Source: Hydrogenophaga sp. (GTDB lineage Bacteria; Pseudomonadota; Gammaproteobacteria; Burkholderiales; Burkholderiaceae_C). From it: a stretch of 61,265 nucleotides of DNA. The DNA is taken from contig NZ_JADMKB010000054.1 of assembly GCF_018780075.1 (NCBI RefSeq), positions 1-61,265 of the forward strand, in the 5' to 3' direction. The notes under the pieces were generated by a model that ran no database searches, was not told the DNA's origin, and was given only the letters and a program-made list of their open reading frames with translations. The translations under genes were made by a program, and so were the position numbers. Positions within the stretch are counted from its first letter, which is position 1. Each line of letters opens with the position of its first letter. Positions 42,062 to 50,620 of this stretch are shown one piece after another.

Positions 42062-43168
42062 TCAGCCCGGTGTGAGCGCGCGCCGGGCCCGCACCGCCGC
42101 GGCCAGGCCTTGCAGCACCGGCACGGTCTGCTCCCAGCCGATGCAGGCGTCGGTCACGCTCACGCCGGCTTGCAGCGGCTGGCCGGGCACGATGTCCTGC
42201 CGGCCTTCGTTGAGGTGGCTCTCGATCATCAGGCCGGTGATGCGCGCGTCGCCCGCCGCGATCTGCTGCGCCACCTCGGCCGCCACCTCGATCTGCTTGC
42301 GGTGCTGCTTGCTGCTGTTGGCGTGCGAGACGTCGATCATCACCTGCTCGCGCAGGCCGGCCGCCCGGAGCAGCGCGCAGGCCGCGTCCACGTCGGCCTT
42401 GGAATAGTTGGGCGCCTTGCCGCCGCGCAGGATGACGTGGCAGTCCGCGTTGCCGCGCGTCTCGAAGATCGCGGCCTGGCCCATCTTGGTCATGCCCATG
42501 AAGGCGTGCGGTGCCTGCGCGGCCTGGATGGCGTCGCTCGCGACCTTGATGCCGCCGTCGGTGCCGTTCTTGAAACCCACCGGGCACGAGAGGCCGCTGG
42601 CGAGCTGGCGGTGGCTCTGGCTCTCGGTGGTGCGCGCGCCGATGGCGCCCCAGCTCACGAGGTCGCTGATGAATTGTGGCGAAAGCAGGTCCAGGAACTC
42701 GGTGCCGACCGGCAGGCCCGCGGCCAGCACGTCCAGCAGCAGCTGGCGCGCCAGCTCCAGCCCTTCGTTGATGGCGAAACTGCCGTCCAGGTGCGGGTCG
42801 TTGATGTAGCCCTTCCAGCCCACCGTGGTACGGGGTTTTTCGAAATACACGCGCATGACGAGGAGCAGCTCGTGCTTCAAGGCCTCGGCCTGTTCTTTCA
42901 GCCGCTGCGCGTAGGCCATGGCCTGGTCGTGGTCGTGGATGGAGCAGGGGCCGACAACGACGATGAGGCGGTCATCCTGCCCGTGCAGCACCCGCGAGAG
43001 CGCGGCGCGGCTGCCCTCCACCAGCGCCTGAGCGGCCGGCGGCGTGGGCAGCCACTCCTGCAGCAGGGCGGGCGTGATCAGCGGGCGCACCGCGCCGATG
43101 CGCAGGTCGTCCACGCGGGTGGTGTCGTGGGTGGACAGGGGGGTGGCGGTGTGGACGTGGTGGGGCAT
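42062..43168 (-). CDS. aroG: 3-deoxy-7-phosphoheptulonate synthase (class I)
   Basis: First enzyme of the shikimate pathway: condenses phosphoenolpyruvate and erythrose 4-phosphate. 368 residues, class I. Recognisable are the N-terminal regulatory extension, VVVGPCSIHDHDQAM (about 75-89) with the metal cysteine, MRVYFEKPRTTVGWKGYINDP, GARTTESQSHRQ, and the C-terminal DVSHANSSK and ESHLNEGRQ. Which aromatic amino acid inhibits it cannot be told. It lies 39 bp downstream of the GAF/Fis regulator gene, with no leader peptide between. Confidence 0.95.
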   Translation of the reverse strand: MPHHVHTATPLSTHDTTRVDDLRIGAVRPLITPALLQEWLPTPPAAQALVEGSRAALSRVLHGQDDRLIVVVGPCSIHDHDQAMAYAQRLKEQAEALKHELLLVMRVYFEKPRTTVGWKGYINDPHLDGSFAINEGLELARQLLLDVLAAGLPVGTEFLDLLSPQFISDLVSWGAIGARTTESQSHRQLASGLSCPVGFKNGTDGGIKVASDAIQAAQAPHAFMGMTKMGQAAIFETRGNADCHVILRGGKAPNYSKADVDAACALLRAAGLREQVMIDVSHANSSKQHRKQIEVAAEVAQQIAAGDARITGLMIESHLNEGRQDIVPGQPLQAGVSVTDACIGWEQTVPVLQGLAAAVRARRALTPG

Positions 43169-43207
43169 GCCGAGATTGTCGCAGCCCACCCGGTGCACCC
43201 GGTGGCG

Positions 43208-44485
43208 TCAATCAGCCGCCGGTTTGCGCAGGTGCCGGTACACGAGGCCCCGGGAAACACCCAGCTGGCGGGCGGTCCTGGCGACGTTGCCGCCGTTGGC
43301 CTGCAGGCTGCGAACGATCAGCGCCTGCTGGGCTTCGGCCAGCGACGGCGCACCTTCGGGCGGGATTGCGGCCGGCGCAGGCGCGGTACCGTTCGCCTCG
43401 GCGGCCTCATCGGCTTCATGGCGCTGCGCGGGTGCGTCGCGTTCGTGCGGTACCGACGTCGCCGGTGCCACGGGTGCCGGAGCGGCCGACCAGCCGACGC
43501 CGTGTGGGACGTCCACCCCGTCGGGCACACGCAGTTCGGCCTTCATCCAGATGCCCAGCCCGCTGGGCAGTTGCACCAGGCGCGCACTGTGCGCGCCACA
43601 CAGCGACAGCAGCTGCCGCATCTCCAGCCCGAGCAGCTCGCCCACGCCGCCTGGCGGCTGCGTGGGGCTGCGGCCCAGCAGGCTGTGGCCGGTGGCGTTG
43701 AGCCAGACCACTTCGCCGTCGGTGGACACGCCGGCCAGCCCCTCCATCGGCGTGCCCAGCAAGGCCGGTGCGGCCTGGAAATGCAGCACCAGGTGCCGGT
43801 CCGACTGGGCCTGCAGCAGGCGGTTTTCGATCGAGGTGGCGAACACGCCCACCACCGAGGCCGCGTCAAAGCCGAAGCCGCGCGATTCGGTGGACAGGTC
43901 GAGCACGCCCACCAGCCGGCCCTGCACGTCACGGATGGGTGCGGCCGCGCAGCGCATGTCCTGGAACATGTCGTAATAGTGTTCGCAGCCCAGCACCGTG
44001 CTGGCCAGGCCGGTGCGCACCACGATGCCGGGCGCGGTGGTGCCGATGTGGCCCTCGGCGAGGTTGACGCCCACGCGCGAGGCGACGTCCAGCGTGCCCT
44101 GCCCGGGCTCGCGCGCACCGTGGGTGACGTGCACGATCACCCCGGTGGCGTCGGTCAGCAGCACGCGGCACTGGGTGCCCGTCAGCGACGCTTCGAGCTG
44201 GTTCAGTTCCAGCTGCGCCGCATCGAGCAGCTCGCGGTTGCGCGCCAGCGTGGCGTTGAGCGAGGCGCGGCTCACCGGGTCCAGCGAGGGGCATTTGTGG
44301 CGGGTGTGGCCGAGCGACCGGCTGCGGCCCCACGACTGGATCACCGCCTCGCTCACCAGACCCGAAGGGCGCACATCCTCGTCGAAGAAGCGCTGGCGCG
44401 CGAGCGCGGCGCGCTGCTCCGGGGTCTGGAAAAACGGTTGCGCGGGCAGACCTTCGGTGGACAGCGTGCGGGGTGCGGTGCGCAT
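43208..44485 (-). CDS. GAF-Fis regulator lacking the sigma-54 AAA+ domain
   Basis: A 425-residue cytoplasmic regulator resembling AcoR. Residues ~30-75 hold the conserved N-terminal segment with VIQSWGRSRSLGH; ~90-240 a GAF domain (GVNLAEGHIGTTAPGIV, CAAAPIRDVQGRLVGVLDLS); a PAS-like stretch follows; and residues ~383-425 form a Fis-type helix-turn-helix (LQANGGNVARTARQLGVSRG). The central AAA+ domain of sigma-54 activators (GAFTGA etc.) is absent, so it must act on ordinary promoters. It is divergent from a PQQ alcohol dehydrogenase and may sense an alcohol or aldehyde. An inverted repeat lies between them. Confidence 0.85.
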   Translation of the reverse strand: MRTAPRTLSTEGLPAQPFFQTPEQRAALARQRFFDEDVRPSGLVSEAVIQSWGRSRSLGHTRHKCPSLDPVSRASLNATLARNRELLDAAQLELNQLEASLTGTQCRVLLTDATGVIVHVTHGAREPGQGTLDVASRVGVNLAEGHIGTTAPGIVVRTGLASTVLGCEHYYDMFQDMRCAAAPIRDVQGRLVGVLDLSTESRGFGFDAASVVGVFATSIENRLLQAQSDRHLVLHFQAAPALLGTPMEGLAGVSTDGEVVWLNATGHSLLGRSPTQPPGGVGELLGLEMRQLLSLCGAHSARLVQLPSGLGIWMKAELRVPDGVDVPHGVGWSAAPAPVAPATSVPHERDAPAQRHEADEAAEANGTAPAPAAIPPEGAPSLAEAQQALIVRSLQANGGNVARTARQLGVSRGLVYRHLRKPAAD

Positions 44486-44581
44486 GGGTGTGGGGAACAG
44501 GGGGGCGGAGAGCCCGAGCTTCCAAAGCGGGGCGGCCTGAAACAAGCGGGTAAACCCGCAGCGCTGTCGCGGGGGCAGCGG

Positions 44582-44600
44582 GTGTTCCACGGCAGAACAC
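44582..44600. promoter_or_regulatory. Candidate operator in the divergent alcohol dehydrogenase promoter
   Basis: GTGTTC-N7-GAACAC, a perfect 6-bp dyad, 105 bp upstream of the dehydrogenase start and 97 bp upstream of the regulator start. A second dyad GCGGGT-AA-ACCCGC lies at 44546-44559. Either could be the site of the GAF-Fis protein. Confidence 0.4.
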
Positions 44601-44705
44601 TTCCATGACCGGGAAAACCCGGGCGTGTGCGCAAAGGTGCAATTTCCCAAAATGAGAGGGCTTTCACAACAACGACGGTTCCACCATCCCCACAGGAGAC
44701 AACGC

Positions 44706-46373
44706 ATGGTCACGACATCCCGGATTCTGGGAGGCGTCGCATTGGCGGCCCTCATCGGCTCGGTCCAGGCCCAGAGCCTTCAGGACCTCCAGCGCGACAA
44801 CGCCACGCCCGGCGACGTGCTCACCTATGGCATGGGCTACAACAACCAGCGCTACAGCCCGCTCAAGCAGATCAACGCGAAGAACGCCGGCAAGCTGCGC
44901 CCGGTCTGGGCCTACAGCCTGAACAACCCGCAGGGCCAGGAGTCGCAGCCCATCGTGCACAACGGCGTGATGTACGTGACCACGCACAACAGCACCGTGG
45001 CGCTCGACCCGGCCACCGGCAAGCAGATCTGGAAGCAGGACATCGAGCTGCCGCAGGACGTGTTCAAGATGGCCTGCTGCGGCATCCTGAACCGGGGCGC
45101 CGCCATCCTCGACGGCAAGCTCTACCGCGTCACGCTCGACGCGCACGTGATGGCCATGGACGCCAAGACCGGCAAGCAGCTCTGGAAGAGCAAGGCCGCC
45201 GACTACCAGAACGGCCAGGCCATGACCAGCGCGCCGCTGATCGCCAACGGCGTCGTCATCACCGGCATCGCGGGCGGCGAGTACGGCACGCGCGGCTTCA
45301 TCGACGGCTGGGACCCGGCCACCGGCAAGCACCTCTGGAAGTTCTACACCACCGCAGCGCCCGACCAGAAAGGCGGCGACACCTGGCCCGGCGACACCCA
45401 CCAGAAGGGCGGCGCGCCGACCTGGCTCACCGGCGCCTACGACCCGGACCTCGACATCGTCTACTGGGGCACCGGCAACGGCGGCCCCTGGAACCCGAAC
45501 GCGCGCAAGGGCGACAACCTCTACATCGCCTCGGTCGTGGCCATCCGCCCCAAGACCGGTGAGCTCGTGTGGCACTACCAGTTCAGCCCCAACGACCCGT
45601 ACGACTACGACGCCACCGAGGTCGGCATGCTGGTCGACATGAAGATCGGCGGCAAGGACCGCAAGGTGCTCACCCAGGCCAACCGCAACGGCTTCATGTA
45701 CGTGCTCGACCGCGCCAACGGCGAGCTGCTGGCGGCCAACCCCTACGTGAAGGTCAACTGGGCCGAGCGCATCGACCTCAAGACCGGTCGCCCGGTGCCC
45801 ACCGAGATCGACAAGAAGGCCCGCGCAGGCGAGGACGTGGAAATCTTCCCCAGCGTGGTCGGCGGCAAGAACTGGACGCCCATGTCCTGGAACCCTGCGA
45901 CCGGTCTGGCCTACGCCAACACGCTCAACATGAGCTGGCCCTACCAGCTGGCCAAGCCCGAGTACAAGAAGGGCGAGTGGTACCTGGGCGTGAATTTCCG
46001 CGGTGTGAACATGCCCAAGAACGAGCCGCACGGGTATCTGAGCGCCATCGACCCGATGACCGGCAAGAGCAAGTGGCAGATGCCCTGGCCCGCCCAGCCC
46101 AGCATGGCCGGCACGCTCTCGACCGCCGGCGGCCTGGTGTTCACCGGCGCGGCCACGGGCGAGTTCATCGCGGTCGACGCGGTCAAGGGCAAGAAGCTCT
46201 ACGAGTTCCAGACCAGCAGCGGCATCATCGGCCTGCCCGTGACCTTCGAGCACAAGGGCAAGCAGTACGTGAGCATCGTCTCGGGTGCCGGCGGCGTGTG
46301 GGCGCTGCTGGGCGACGAGCGCATGAGCCAGGTCCCGGCGGGCGGCTCGGTGTGGACCTTCGCTTTGGAGTAA
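44706..46373 (+). CDS. PQQ-dependent alcohol dehydrogenase, lanthanide type
   Basis: Periplasmic quinoprotein of 555 residues with a signal peptide (1-23, ALAALIGSVQAQ) and an eight-bladed propeller. The vicinal disulfide C124-C125 (MACCGILNRG) that covers PQQ is present. Metal ligands are E192 (GGEYG), N258 (WGTGNGGPWN), catalytic D300 and, two residues on, D302 (DPYDYDAT). The extra aspartate D302 is the marker of lanthanide-using XoxF/ExaF/PedH enzymes; calcium enzymes have Ala or Ser. It oxidises alcohols and passes electrons to the cytochrome c encoded next. AGGAG lies eight bases before the ATG. Methanol versus longer alcohols cannot be decided. Confidence 0.9.
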   Translation: MVTTSRILGGVALAALIGSVQAQSLQDLQRDNATPGDVLTYGMGYNNQRYSPLKQINAKNAGKLRPVWAYSLNNPQGQESQPIVHNGVMYVTTHNSTVALDPATGKQIWKQDIELPQDVFKMACCGILNRGAAILDGKLYRVTLDAHVMAMDAKTGKQLWKSKAADYQNGQAMTSAPLIANGVVITGIAGGEYGTRGFIDGWDPATGKHLWKFYTTAAPDQKGGDTWPGDTHQKGGAPTWLTGAYDPDLDIVYWGTGNGGPWNPNARKGDNLYIASVVAIRPKTGELVWHYQFSPNDPYDYDATEVGMLVDMKIGGKDRKVLTQANRNGFMYVLDRANGELLAANPYVKVNWAERIDLKTGRPVPTEIDKKARAGEDVEIFPSVVGGKNWTPMSWNPATGLAYANTLNMSWPYQLAKPEYKKGEWYLGVNFRGVNMPKNEPHGYLSAIDPMTGKSKWQMPWPAQPSMAGTLSTAGGLVFTGAATGEFIAVDAVKGKKLYEFQTSSGIIGLPVTFEHKGKQYVSIVSGAGGVWALLGDERMSQVPAGGSVWTFALE

Positions 46374-46378
46374 CCACG

Positions 46379-46457
46379 TCCCCCCCGCGCCGCCTGCGGC
46401 GTCACCCCCCGGGGGGTGACGCCTGTGGCCCGGCGGAGCCGGTTCCACGGCATCCTT
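46379..46457 (+). repeat. Dispersed GC-rich repeat, copy H
   Basis: CCCCCCGCGCCGCCTGCGGC, GTCACCCCCCGGGGGGTGAC (a perfect palindrome), TGGCCCGGCGGAGCCGGTTC. It begins just past the dehydrogenase stop, between it and the cytochrome gene. Confidence 0.85.
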
Positions 46458-46517
46458 GACGCAGACACGTGCGCCGGTCGGTGCGACCGCGGCGCTCTTC
46501 TTTCTGGAACCCGATTG

Positions 46518-46883
46518 ATGATTCGATTTGTTTTCTGTGCACTGGCCCTGATGCTGTCGGGCTCCGTGCTGGCGCAGTCGGCCGGCACGCCCGATGCCCA
46601 GGCCGTGAGCGTTCCACCCGCCGTCCCTTTCACCGCCGAGGCGGTGGAGAAGGGCCGTGAGCAGTTCCACCGCACCTGCGCGCAGTGCCACGGTCGCAAC
46701 ATGGTCAACGCCGGTACCACCGTCTACGACCTGCGCAAGTTCCCGACCGAGCAGCGCGAGCGTTTCTACACCTCCGTGATCAACGGCAAGGGCAACATGC
46801 CGTCGTTCAAAGGGGCGCTGGAGCTGGAGTCCATCGAGCTGCTGTGGACCTACGTCGCGACCCGTGGAGGCAAAGAATTGTGA
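46518..46883 (+). CDS. Periplasmic c-type cytochrome
   Basis: A 121-residue exported cytochrome: signal peptide 1-20 (ALALMLSGSVLAQ), one haem site CAQCH (C54, C57, H58), and a distal-ligand candidate Met in GKGNMPSFKG. It should accept electrons from the upstream PQQ dehydrogenase, as XoxG-type cytochromes do. Its stop overlaps the GTG start of the next gene. An in-frame upstream start would run through repeat H and destroy the signal. Confidence 0.92.
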   Translation: MIRFVFCALALMLSGSVLAQSAGTPDAQAVSVPPAVPFTAEAVEKGREQFHRTCAQCHGRNMVNAGTTVYDLRKFPTEQRERFYTSVINGKGNMPSFKGALELESIELLWTYVATRGGKEL

Positions 46884-47905
46884 GCACCCTCCGCCAAGCA
46901 GGAAACACCCCCCGCGCCGCCTTCGGCGTCACCCCCCTCAAGGGGGGCAGCGTCAGCGGCCCGGCGAAGCCGGTTCCGCGACGCTTCTTGGCGGTGCTTC
47001 TTCGTTCGCGGCGTTGGGGTGTGGCCGTGGCTTTGTCGGCTGTGGGCGCGCTCGCGAGCGCTGAGCCGCTGACCGTCTGCATGGCCGAAGACAACCCGCC
47101 GTTTTCGCTGGCGCGCAAGGGGCAGGTCACGGGCTTCGACGTGAAGATCGCCGAGGCCGTGGCGCGAGAGCTGGGGCGCGAGCTGAAGGTGTTGCCCTTC
47201 GAGCCGGAGTTGGAGAAAGAGGCGATGCTGACGCACGAGGTCAACGCCCTGCTGTCGGCCGGGCTGTGCGATCTGGCGAGCGGGTTCCCGCTGCTGAAGT
47301 CCGACCTCGGACCGCCCACGCGCGAACGCTTCAAAACGCCCGATTACCCCGGCGCCAAGCGCGCCCGCGAGCGGCCCTTCGAAACGCTGGGCACGCTGGT
47401 GGCGAGCCAGCCCTACCAGGGCACCGCGCTGGCGCTGGTGCAGCGCGCCGGGGATCCGGCCGCGCGTTCGCTGGGCGATCTCGTTGGGCGCAAGGTCGGC
47501 GCTGTGGCCGGCACGCTCGAAGGCACGCTGGTGGCCATGTACCGGGGCGGCGCGCTCACGCCGGGCATGGTGTCGATGGGCCAGCGCGACGACGTCTGGG
47601 CGGCGCTGGAGAGCGGTCGCGTGGACGCGATGCTCGTGCCCACGGCGGCCTTCGACGCACACCGCCTGCGCCGGCCCGCCAGCACCCTGCAGGCGGGCCC
47701 GGCGCGGCCGCTGGGCATCAACCTGGGCTGGGTCGCGCTCTCGGGCAAAGCCGACCTGCTGGACACAGTGAACCGCGTGGTCCAGCGCAGCGGCGCCAGC
47801 GGTGAACTGCAGCGCTGGGCGCAGGAGAGCGGCCTGCAGTGGCAGGCCCCGACGTTGCCGGCGGTCACCGGCAACCTGTCGCTGGCGGGGTTGTTGGGCG
47901 ACTGA
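46880..47905 (+). CDS. Quinoprotein-associated periplasmic binding protein (XoxJ-like)
   Basis: An extracellular solute-binding protein family 3 member, 341 residues from a GTG at 46880 that overlaps the cytochrome stop and has GGAGG nine bases upstream. The signal-type segment is FLAVLLRSRRWGVAVALSAV and the mature part begins EPLTVCMAEDNPPFSLARKG. Such proteins accompany XoxF/ExaA genes (XoxJ family) and are thought to help dehydrogenase maturation. From this start residues ~9-35 (NTPRAAFGVTPLKGG and on) are encoded by repeat I, lengthening the region before the signal helix. A GTG at 46994 would avoid the repeat but has no ribosome site. Confidence 0.8.
   Translation: MSTLRQAGNTPRAAFGVTPLKGGSVSGPAKPVPRRFLAVLLRSRRWGVAVALSAVGALASAEPLTVCMAEDNPPFSLARKGQVTGFDVKIAEAVARELGRELKVLPFEPELEKEAMLTHEVNALLSAGLCDLASGFPLLKSDLGPPTRERFKTPDYPGAKRARERPFETLGTLVASQPYQGTALALVQRAGDPAARSLGDLVGRKVGAVAGTLEGTLVAMYRGGALTPGMVSMGQRDDVWAALESGRVDAMLVPTAAFDAHRLRRPASTLQAGPARPLGINLGWVALSGKADLLDTVNRVVQRSGASGELQRWAQESGLQWQAPTLPAVTGNLSLAGLLGD
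46906..46984 (+). repeat. Dispersed GC-rich repeat, copy I (within an ORF)
   Basis: CCCCCCGCGCCGCCTTCGGC, GTCACCCCCCTCAAGGGGGG, CAGCGGCCCGGCGAAGCCGG. Unlike H it lies inside the open frame of the XoxJ-like gene, just after its start codon. Confidence 0.85.
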
Positions 47906-47985
47906 ATCTTGCTTCTCGTGGGGTGTCGTGTCGCCCGTTGCGCTGGGCGTGCGAAGACCTCGCGCCAGGCCGATGGCGCCATCTG

Positions 47986-48102
47986 CGTTCTCCGGCCCAC
48001 GCCTCATTCGCGGCTGCCAGCGCGCAAGCAAACCCCACAAGGTGTTCGCGAAAGGGTGCAAACGAACAGGCGCGCCAGCCCGCGAGCGTGGGCCGGAGAA
48101 CG
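47986..48102. repeat. Long-loop inverted repeat (17-bp arms)
   Basis: CGTTCTCCGGCCCACGC (47986-48002) and its exact complement GCGTGGGCCGGAGAACG (48086-48102) are 83 bp apart; inner flanks (TCGCGGCTG / CAGCCCGCGA) pair imperfectly. The convergent 280-bp gap between the XoxJ-like and NlpC/P60 genes holds nothing else recognised. Confidence 0.7.
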
Positions 48103-48184
48103 TCTGCCCGCACCCTCGGCTCTGCACACATGCCTCGAAAGAAAAGATCCCCACAGCGCAGCGCAAAGCGCTGATGGGCCGGCC

Positions 48185-48658
48185 TCAGGGACGGCGGTAG
48201 GCGGTGGGCAGGCGTGCCCAGTAGGCGTTGTTCAGGCGGTCCAGCCGCACCGTGCCGCCGGTGGACGGCGCGTGCACGAAGCGGCCTTCACCCACGTAGA
48301 TGCCGGCGTGAAAAGGCCGGCCGCTGCCGAAGATCACGAGGTCGCCGGTGCGCAAGTCATCGGCGTCCACCGACTCGCCGAAGCCGGACAGCTGCGCCAC
48401 CGTGCGCGGCGGGGCGACGCCGGCGCGGTGCTTGTACACGTAGCCGATCAACCCGCTGCAGTCGAAGCCGCTCTCCGGCGTGTTGCCGCCCCAGCGGTAG
48501 GGCGTGCCCACCAGGCCCAGCGCGTGGATGGCGATGTCGCTCGACTGCTCGGCCGAGAGCGCGTGGTACGCCGGACCGCGCGAGGGTGGCGTGCTGCCGC
48601 AGCCCGCGATCAGCAGGGCGGCGGTCAGGGCGAGACTGGGCAGGACACGGCGGGTCAT
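48185..48658 (-). CDS. NlpC/P60 peptidoglycan endopeptidase lipoprotein
   Basis: A 157-residue lipoprotein (lipobox IAGC, C20) that cleaves peptide stems of peptidoglycan from the periplasm. The NlpC/P60 catalytic set is C67 (GFDCSGL), H117 (PFHAGIY) and H129 (FVHAPS), preceded by the typical GTPYRWGGNTP. The ATG at 48658 begins the charged n-region MTRR; the longer ORF start lacks a signal. It resembles Spr/MepS-type hydrolases in size. Confidence 0.93.
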   Translation of the reverse strand: MTRRVLPSLALTAALLIAGCGSTPPSRGPAYHALSAEQSSDIAIHALGLVGTPYRWGGNTPESGFDCSGLIGYVYKHRAGVAPPRTVAQLSGFGESVDADDLRTGDLVIFGSGRPFHAGIYVGEGRFVHAPSTGGTVRLDRLNNAYWARLPTAYRRP

Positions 48659-48713
48659 GGGTGCCAAGCGTAACGGATGGGCCGTCGCCGGCCCAGCGTG
48701 CCGCCCCATCAGA

Positions 48714-50417
48714 TCAGCCCTCCGCGGTAGCGGCCACCGCCGGTACCGTCCGGGGCGGCGCCACCAGCCGGTTGGCCACGCTCAACACGGCCCGCACCGA
48801 GGCGGTGACGATGTTGCTGTCCAGGCCCACGCCGAAGGTCGCGCCCGGGGTGCCGGCGAGCCCCGCTTCCACGATCGCCAGCGCCTGCGCCTGGGCGCCC
48901 GCGCCGGTGGCCCGCTCCTCGTAGCCATGCACCTCCAGCGGCAGGCCCAGGGCGTCCACGGTCGCGGCAATCGGGCCGTTGCCCTGCCCTTGCAGCGTCT
49001 GGCGAACGCCTTCGATCGTGACGTCCAGCTCGATGCCCTGGCCGTCCTCCGACAGCCGGTGCGCATGGCAGGTGATGGCCTGCGCCGCCGCAGGCTGCGC
49101 CATGCCCGGGTCGAGGTAGGTGGCCTGGAACAGCGCCCACAGCGCCGGACCGCTCATCTCCGTTTCGCTGGCGTCGGTGTGGCGCTGCACCACCGCGCTG
49201 AACGCCACCTGCAGGCGCCGCGGCATCACCACGCCGCGTTCGCGCTCCAGCAGGAAGGCGATGCCGCCCTTGCCCGACTGGCTGTTGACGCGGATCACGC
49301 TGTCGTAGGTGCGGCCGAGATCGGCCGGGTCGATGGGCAGGTAGGGGATCTGCCACAGGCCCTCGGGATCGTGCGCCGCGAAGCCTTTCTTGATCGCGTC
49401 CTGGTGCGAGCCGGAGAACGAGGTGAACACGAGGTCACCCGCGTAAGGGTGGCGCGGGTGGATGGGCAGGCCCGTGCAGGCCTCCGCCACGCGCGCCACG
49501 CCGTTGATGTCGGAGAAGTCGAGGCCCGGGTGGATGCCCTGGGTGTAGAGGTTGAGCGCGACCGTGACGAGGTCGAGGTTGCCGCAGCGCTCGCCGTTGC
49601 CGAACAGGCAACCTTCCACGCGCTGCGCCCCGGCCAGCATCGCCAGCTCGGCCGCGGCCACGCCGGTGCCGCGGTCGTTGTGCGGGTGCACCGAGAGCAC
49701 GATGTGCTCGCGCGGGCTCAGGCGCCGGTGCATCCACTCGATCTGGTCGGCGAACACATTGGGCGTGGCGTTTTCCACCGTGCTGGGCAGGTTGATGATC
49801 ACCTCGCGCCCCGGCCCGGTGCCCCAGGCGGCGATGGCCGTCTGGCAGGCCTTGAGAGACACCTCCAGTTCGGTGGCGCTGAAGGTCTCGGGCGAGTACT
49901 GCAGGGTCCAGCGCGTCTCGGGCCGGGCGTCGGTGAGGCGCTTGAGGAGCGACACGTGGTCCTGCACGAAGGCCATCACCTGCGTCACGTTCATGCCGGA
50001 CACCACGCGGCGCCAGACCCGGGCGGTGGCGTTGTAGAGGTGCACGATCGCGCGCGGTGCGCCGCGCACGGCGTCCACCGTGCGTTCGATGAGATCGGCG
50101 CGCGCCTGCGTCATCACCATCAGCGTCACGTCATCGGGCACCAGGTCTTCGTCGATGAGGCGGCGCACGAAGTCGTGGTCGGTCTGCGAGGCCGCCGGAA
50201 AACCCACCTCGATCTCCTTGAAGCCGATGCGCACCAGCTCCTGAAACAGCGTCATCTTGCGCTCGACGTTCATGGGCTCGAACAGCGCCTGGTTGCCGTC
50301 GCGCAGGTCGGTGGACAGCCAGACGGGGGCGTGGGTGAGGGACTGGGACGGCCAGGTGCGGTCGTGCAATTCGACGGGGGCAAAGGCCTGGTACTTGCGG
50401 GCGGGCTGGGCAATCAT
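48714..50417 (-). CDS. leuA: 2-isopropylmalate synthase (type 2)
   Basis: First committed enzyme of leucine synthesis: joins acetyl-CoA and 2-ketoisovalerate. The 567-residue length and the sequence STDLRDGNQALFEPM mark the longer LeuA2 type found in actinobacteria and many betaproteobacteria. Seen are the metal-site HPHNDRGTG and the NGERCGNLDLV region; the C-terminal ~120 residues form the leucine-binding regulatory domain. The ATG at 50417 gives MIAQPARKYQAF, the normal start. A leucine-rich leader peptide and paired RNA arms precede it, so attenuation by leucyl-tRNA is likely. Confidence 0.96.
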   Translation of the reverse strand: MIAQPARKYQAFAPVELHDRTWPSQSLTHAPVWLSTDLRDGNQALFEPMNVERKMTLFQELVRIGFKEIEVGFPAASQTDHDFVRRLIDEDLVPDDVTLMVMTQARADLIERTVDAVRGAPRAIVHLYNATARVWRRVVSGMNVTQVMAFVQDHVSLLKRLTDARPETRWTLQYSPETFSATELEVSLKACQTAIAAWGTGPGREVIINLPSTVENATPNVFADQIEWMHRRLSPREHIVLSVHPHNDRGTGVAAAELAMLAGAQRVEGCLFGNGERCGNLDLVTVALNLYTQGIHPGLDFSDINGVARVAEACTGLPIHPRHPYAGDLVFTSFSGSHQDAIKKGFAAHDPEGLWQIPYLPIDPADLGRTYDSVIRVNSQSGKGGIAFLLERERGVVMPRRLQVAFSAVVQRHTDASETEMSGPALWALFQATYLDPGMAQPAAAQAITCHAHRLSEDGQGIELDVTIEGVRQTLQGQGNGPIAATVDALGLPLEVHGYEERATGAGAQAQALAIVEAGLAGTPGATFGVGLDSNIVTASVRAVLSVANRLVAPPRTVPAVAATAEG

Positions 50418-50444
50418 GAACGGCTCCACGAATCGGGGGATCTG

Positions 50445-50572
50445 AAAAAACAAAGGCGACATCCCCTGCAGCCCTCCATGGTCATGGAGGCTGGTTCGTG
50501 GGCCGGGGTCAGGGGGAAGTCGGGTGTTGCGCTTCAGGCAACAGGAAAGGCGAACGCAGGCAGACCCCGGCC
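50445..50572 (-). promoter_or_regulatory. Candidate leuA transcription attenuator
   Basis: Minus-strand RNA downstream of the leader peptide start. Arm 1 GGCCGGGGTC (50572-50563, inside the leader ORF) is exactly complementary to arm 2 GACCCCGGCC (50510-50501). After arm 2 comes a hairpin CCTCCATG / CATGGAGG (50490-50473), bracketed by CCCCTG and CAGGGG, and then T6 (50450-50445) about ten bases later. The arms could compete, so leader translation would decide the fold. Together with the leader ORF this explains most of the 300-bp gap. Confidence 0.6.
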
Positions 50573-50620
50573 GAGCACTAGGCTTAGCGATAGGGTGGAC
50601 AGGGACGTGCGGCGTTGCAT
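50534..50620 (-). CDS. leuA leader peptide
   Basis: A 28-codon ORF upstream of leuA, MQRRTSLSTLSLSLVLGRGL and eight more residues. Six of residues 7-20 are leucine, in a run LSTLSLSLVL; three are encoded by CTA, a rare codon in this GC-rich genome, which makes ribosome speed sensitive to charged leucyl-tRNA. A -10-like TACGAT (50633-50628) ends seven bases before the A of the start codon, so the message may begin at the AUG (leaderless), as reported for some trp leader peptides. No clear -35. Confidence 0.75.
   Translation of the reverse strand: MQRRTSLSTLSLSLVLGRGLPAFAFPVA

Noticed and set aside
44486..44705. A sigma-54 promoter for the alcohol dehydrogenase
   Set aside because: No GG-N10-GC element with proper spacing was found, and the divergent regulator lacks the AAA+ domain.
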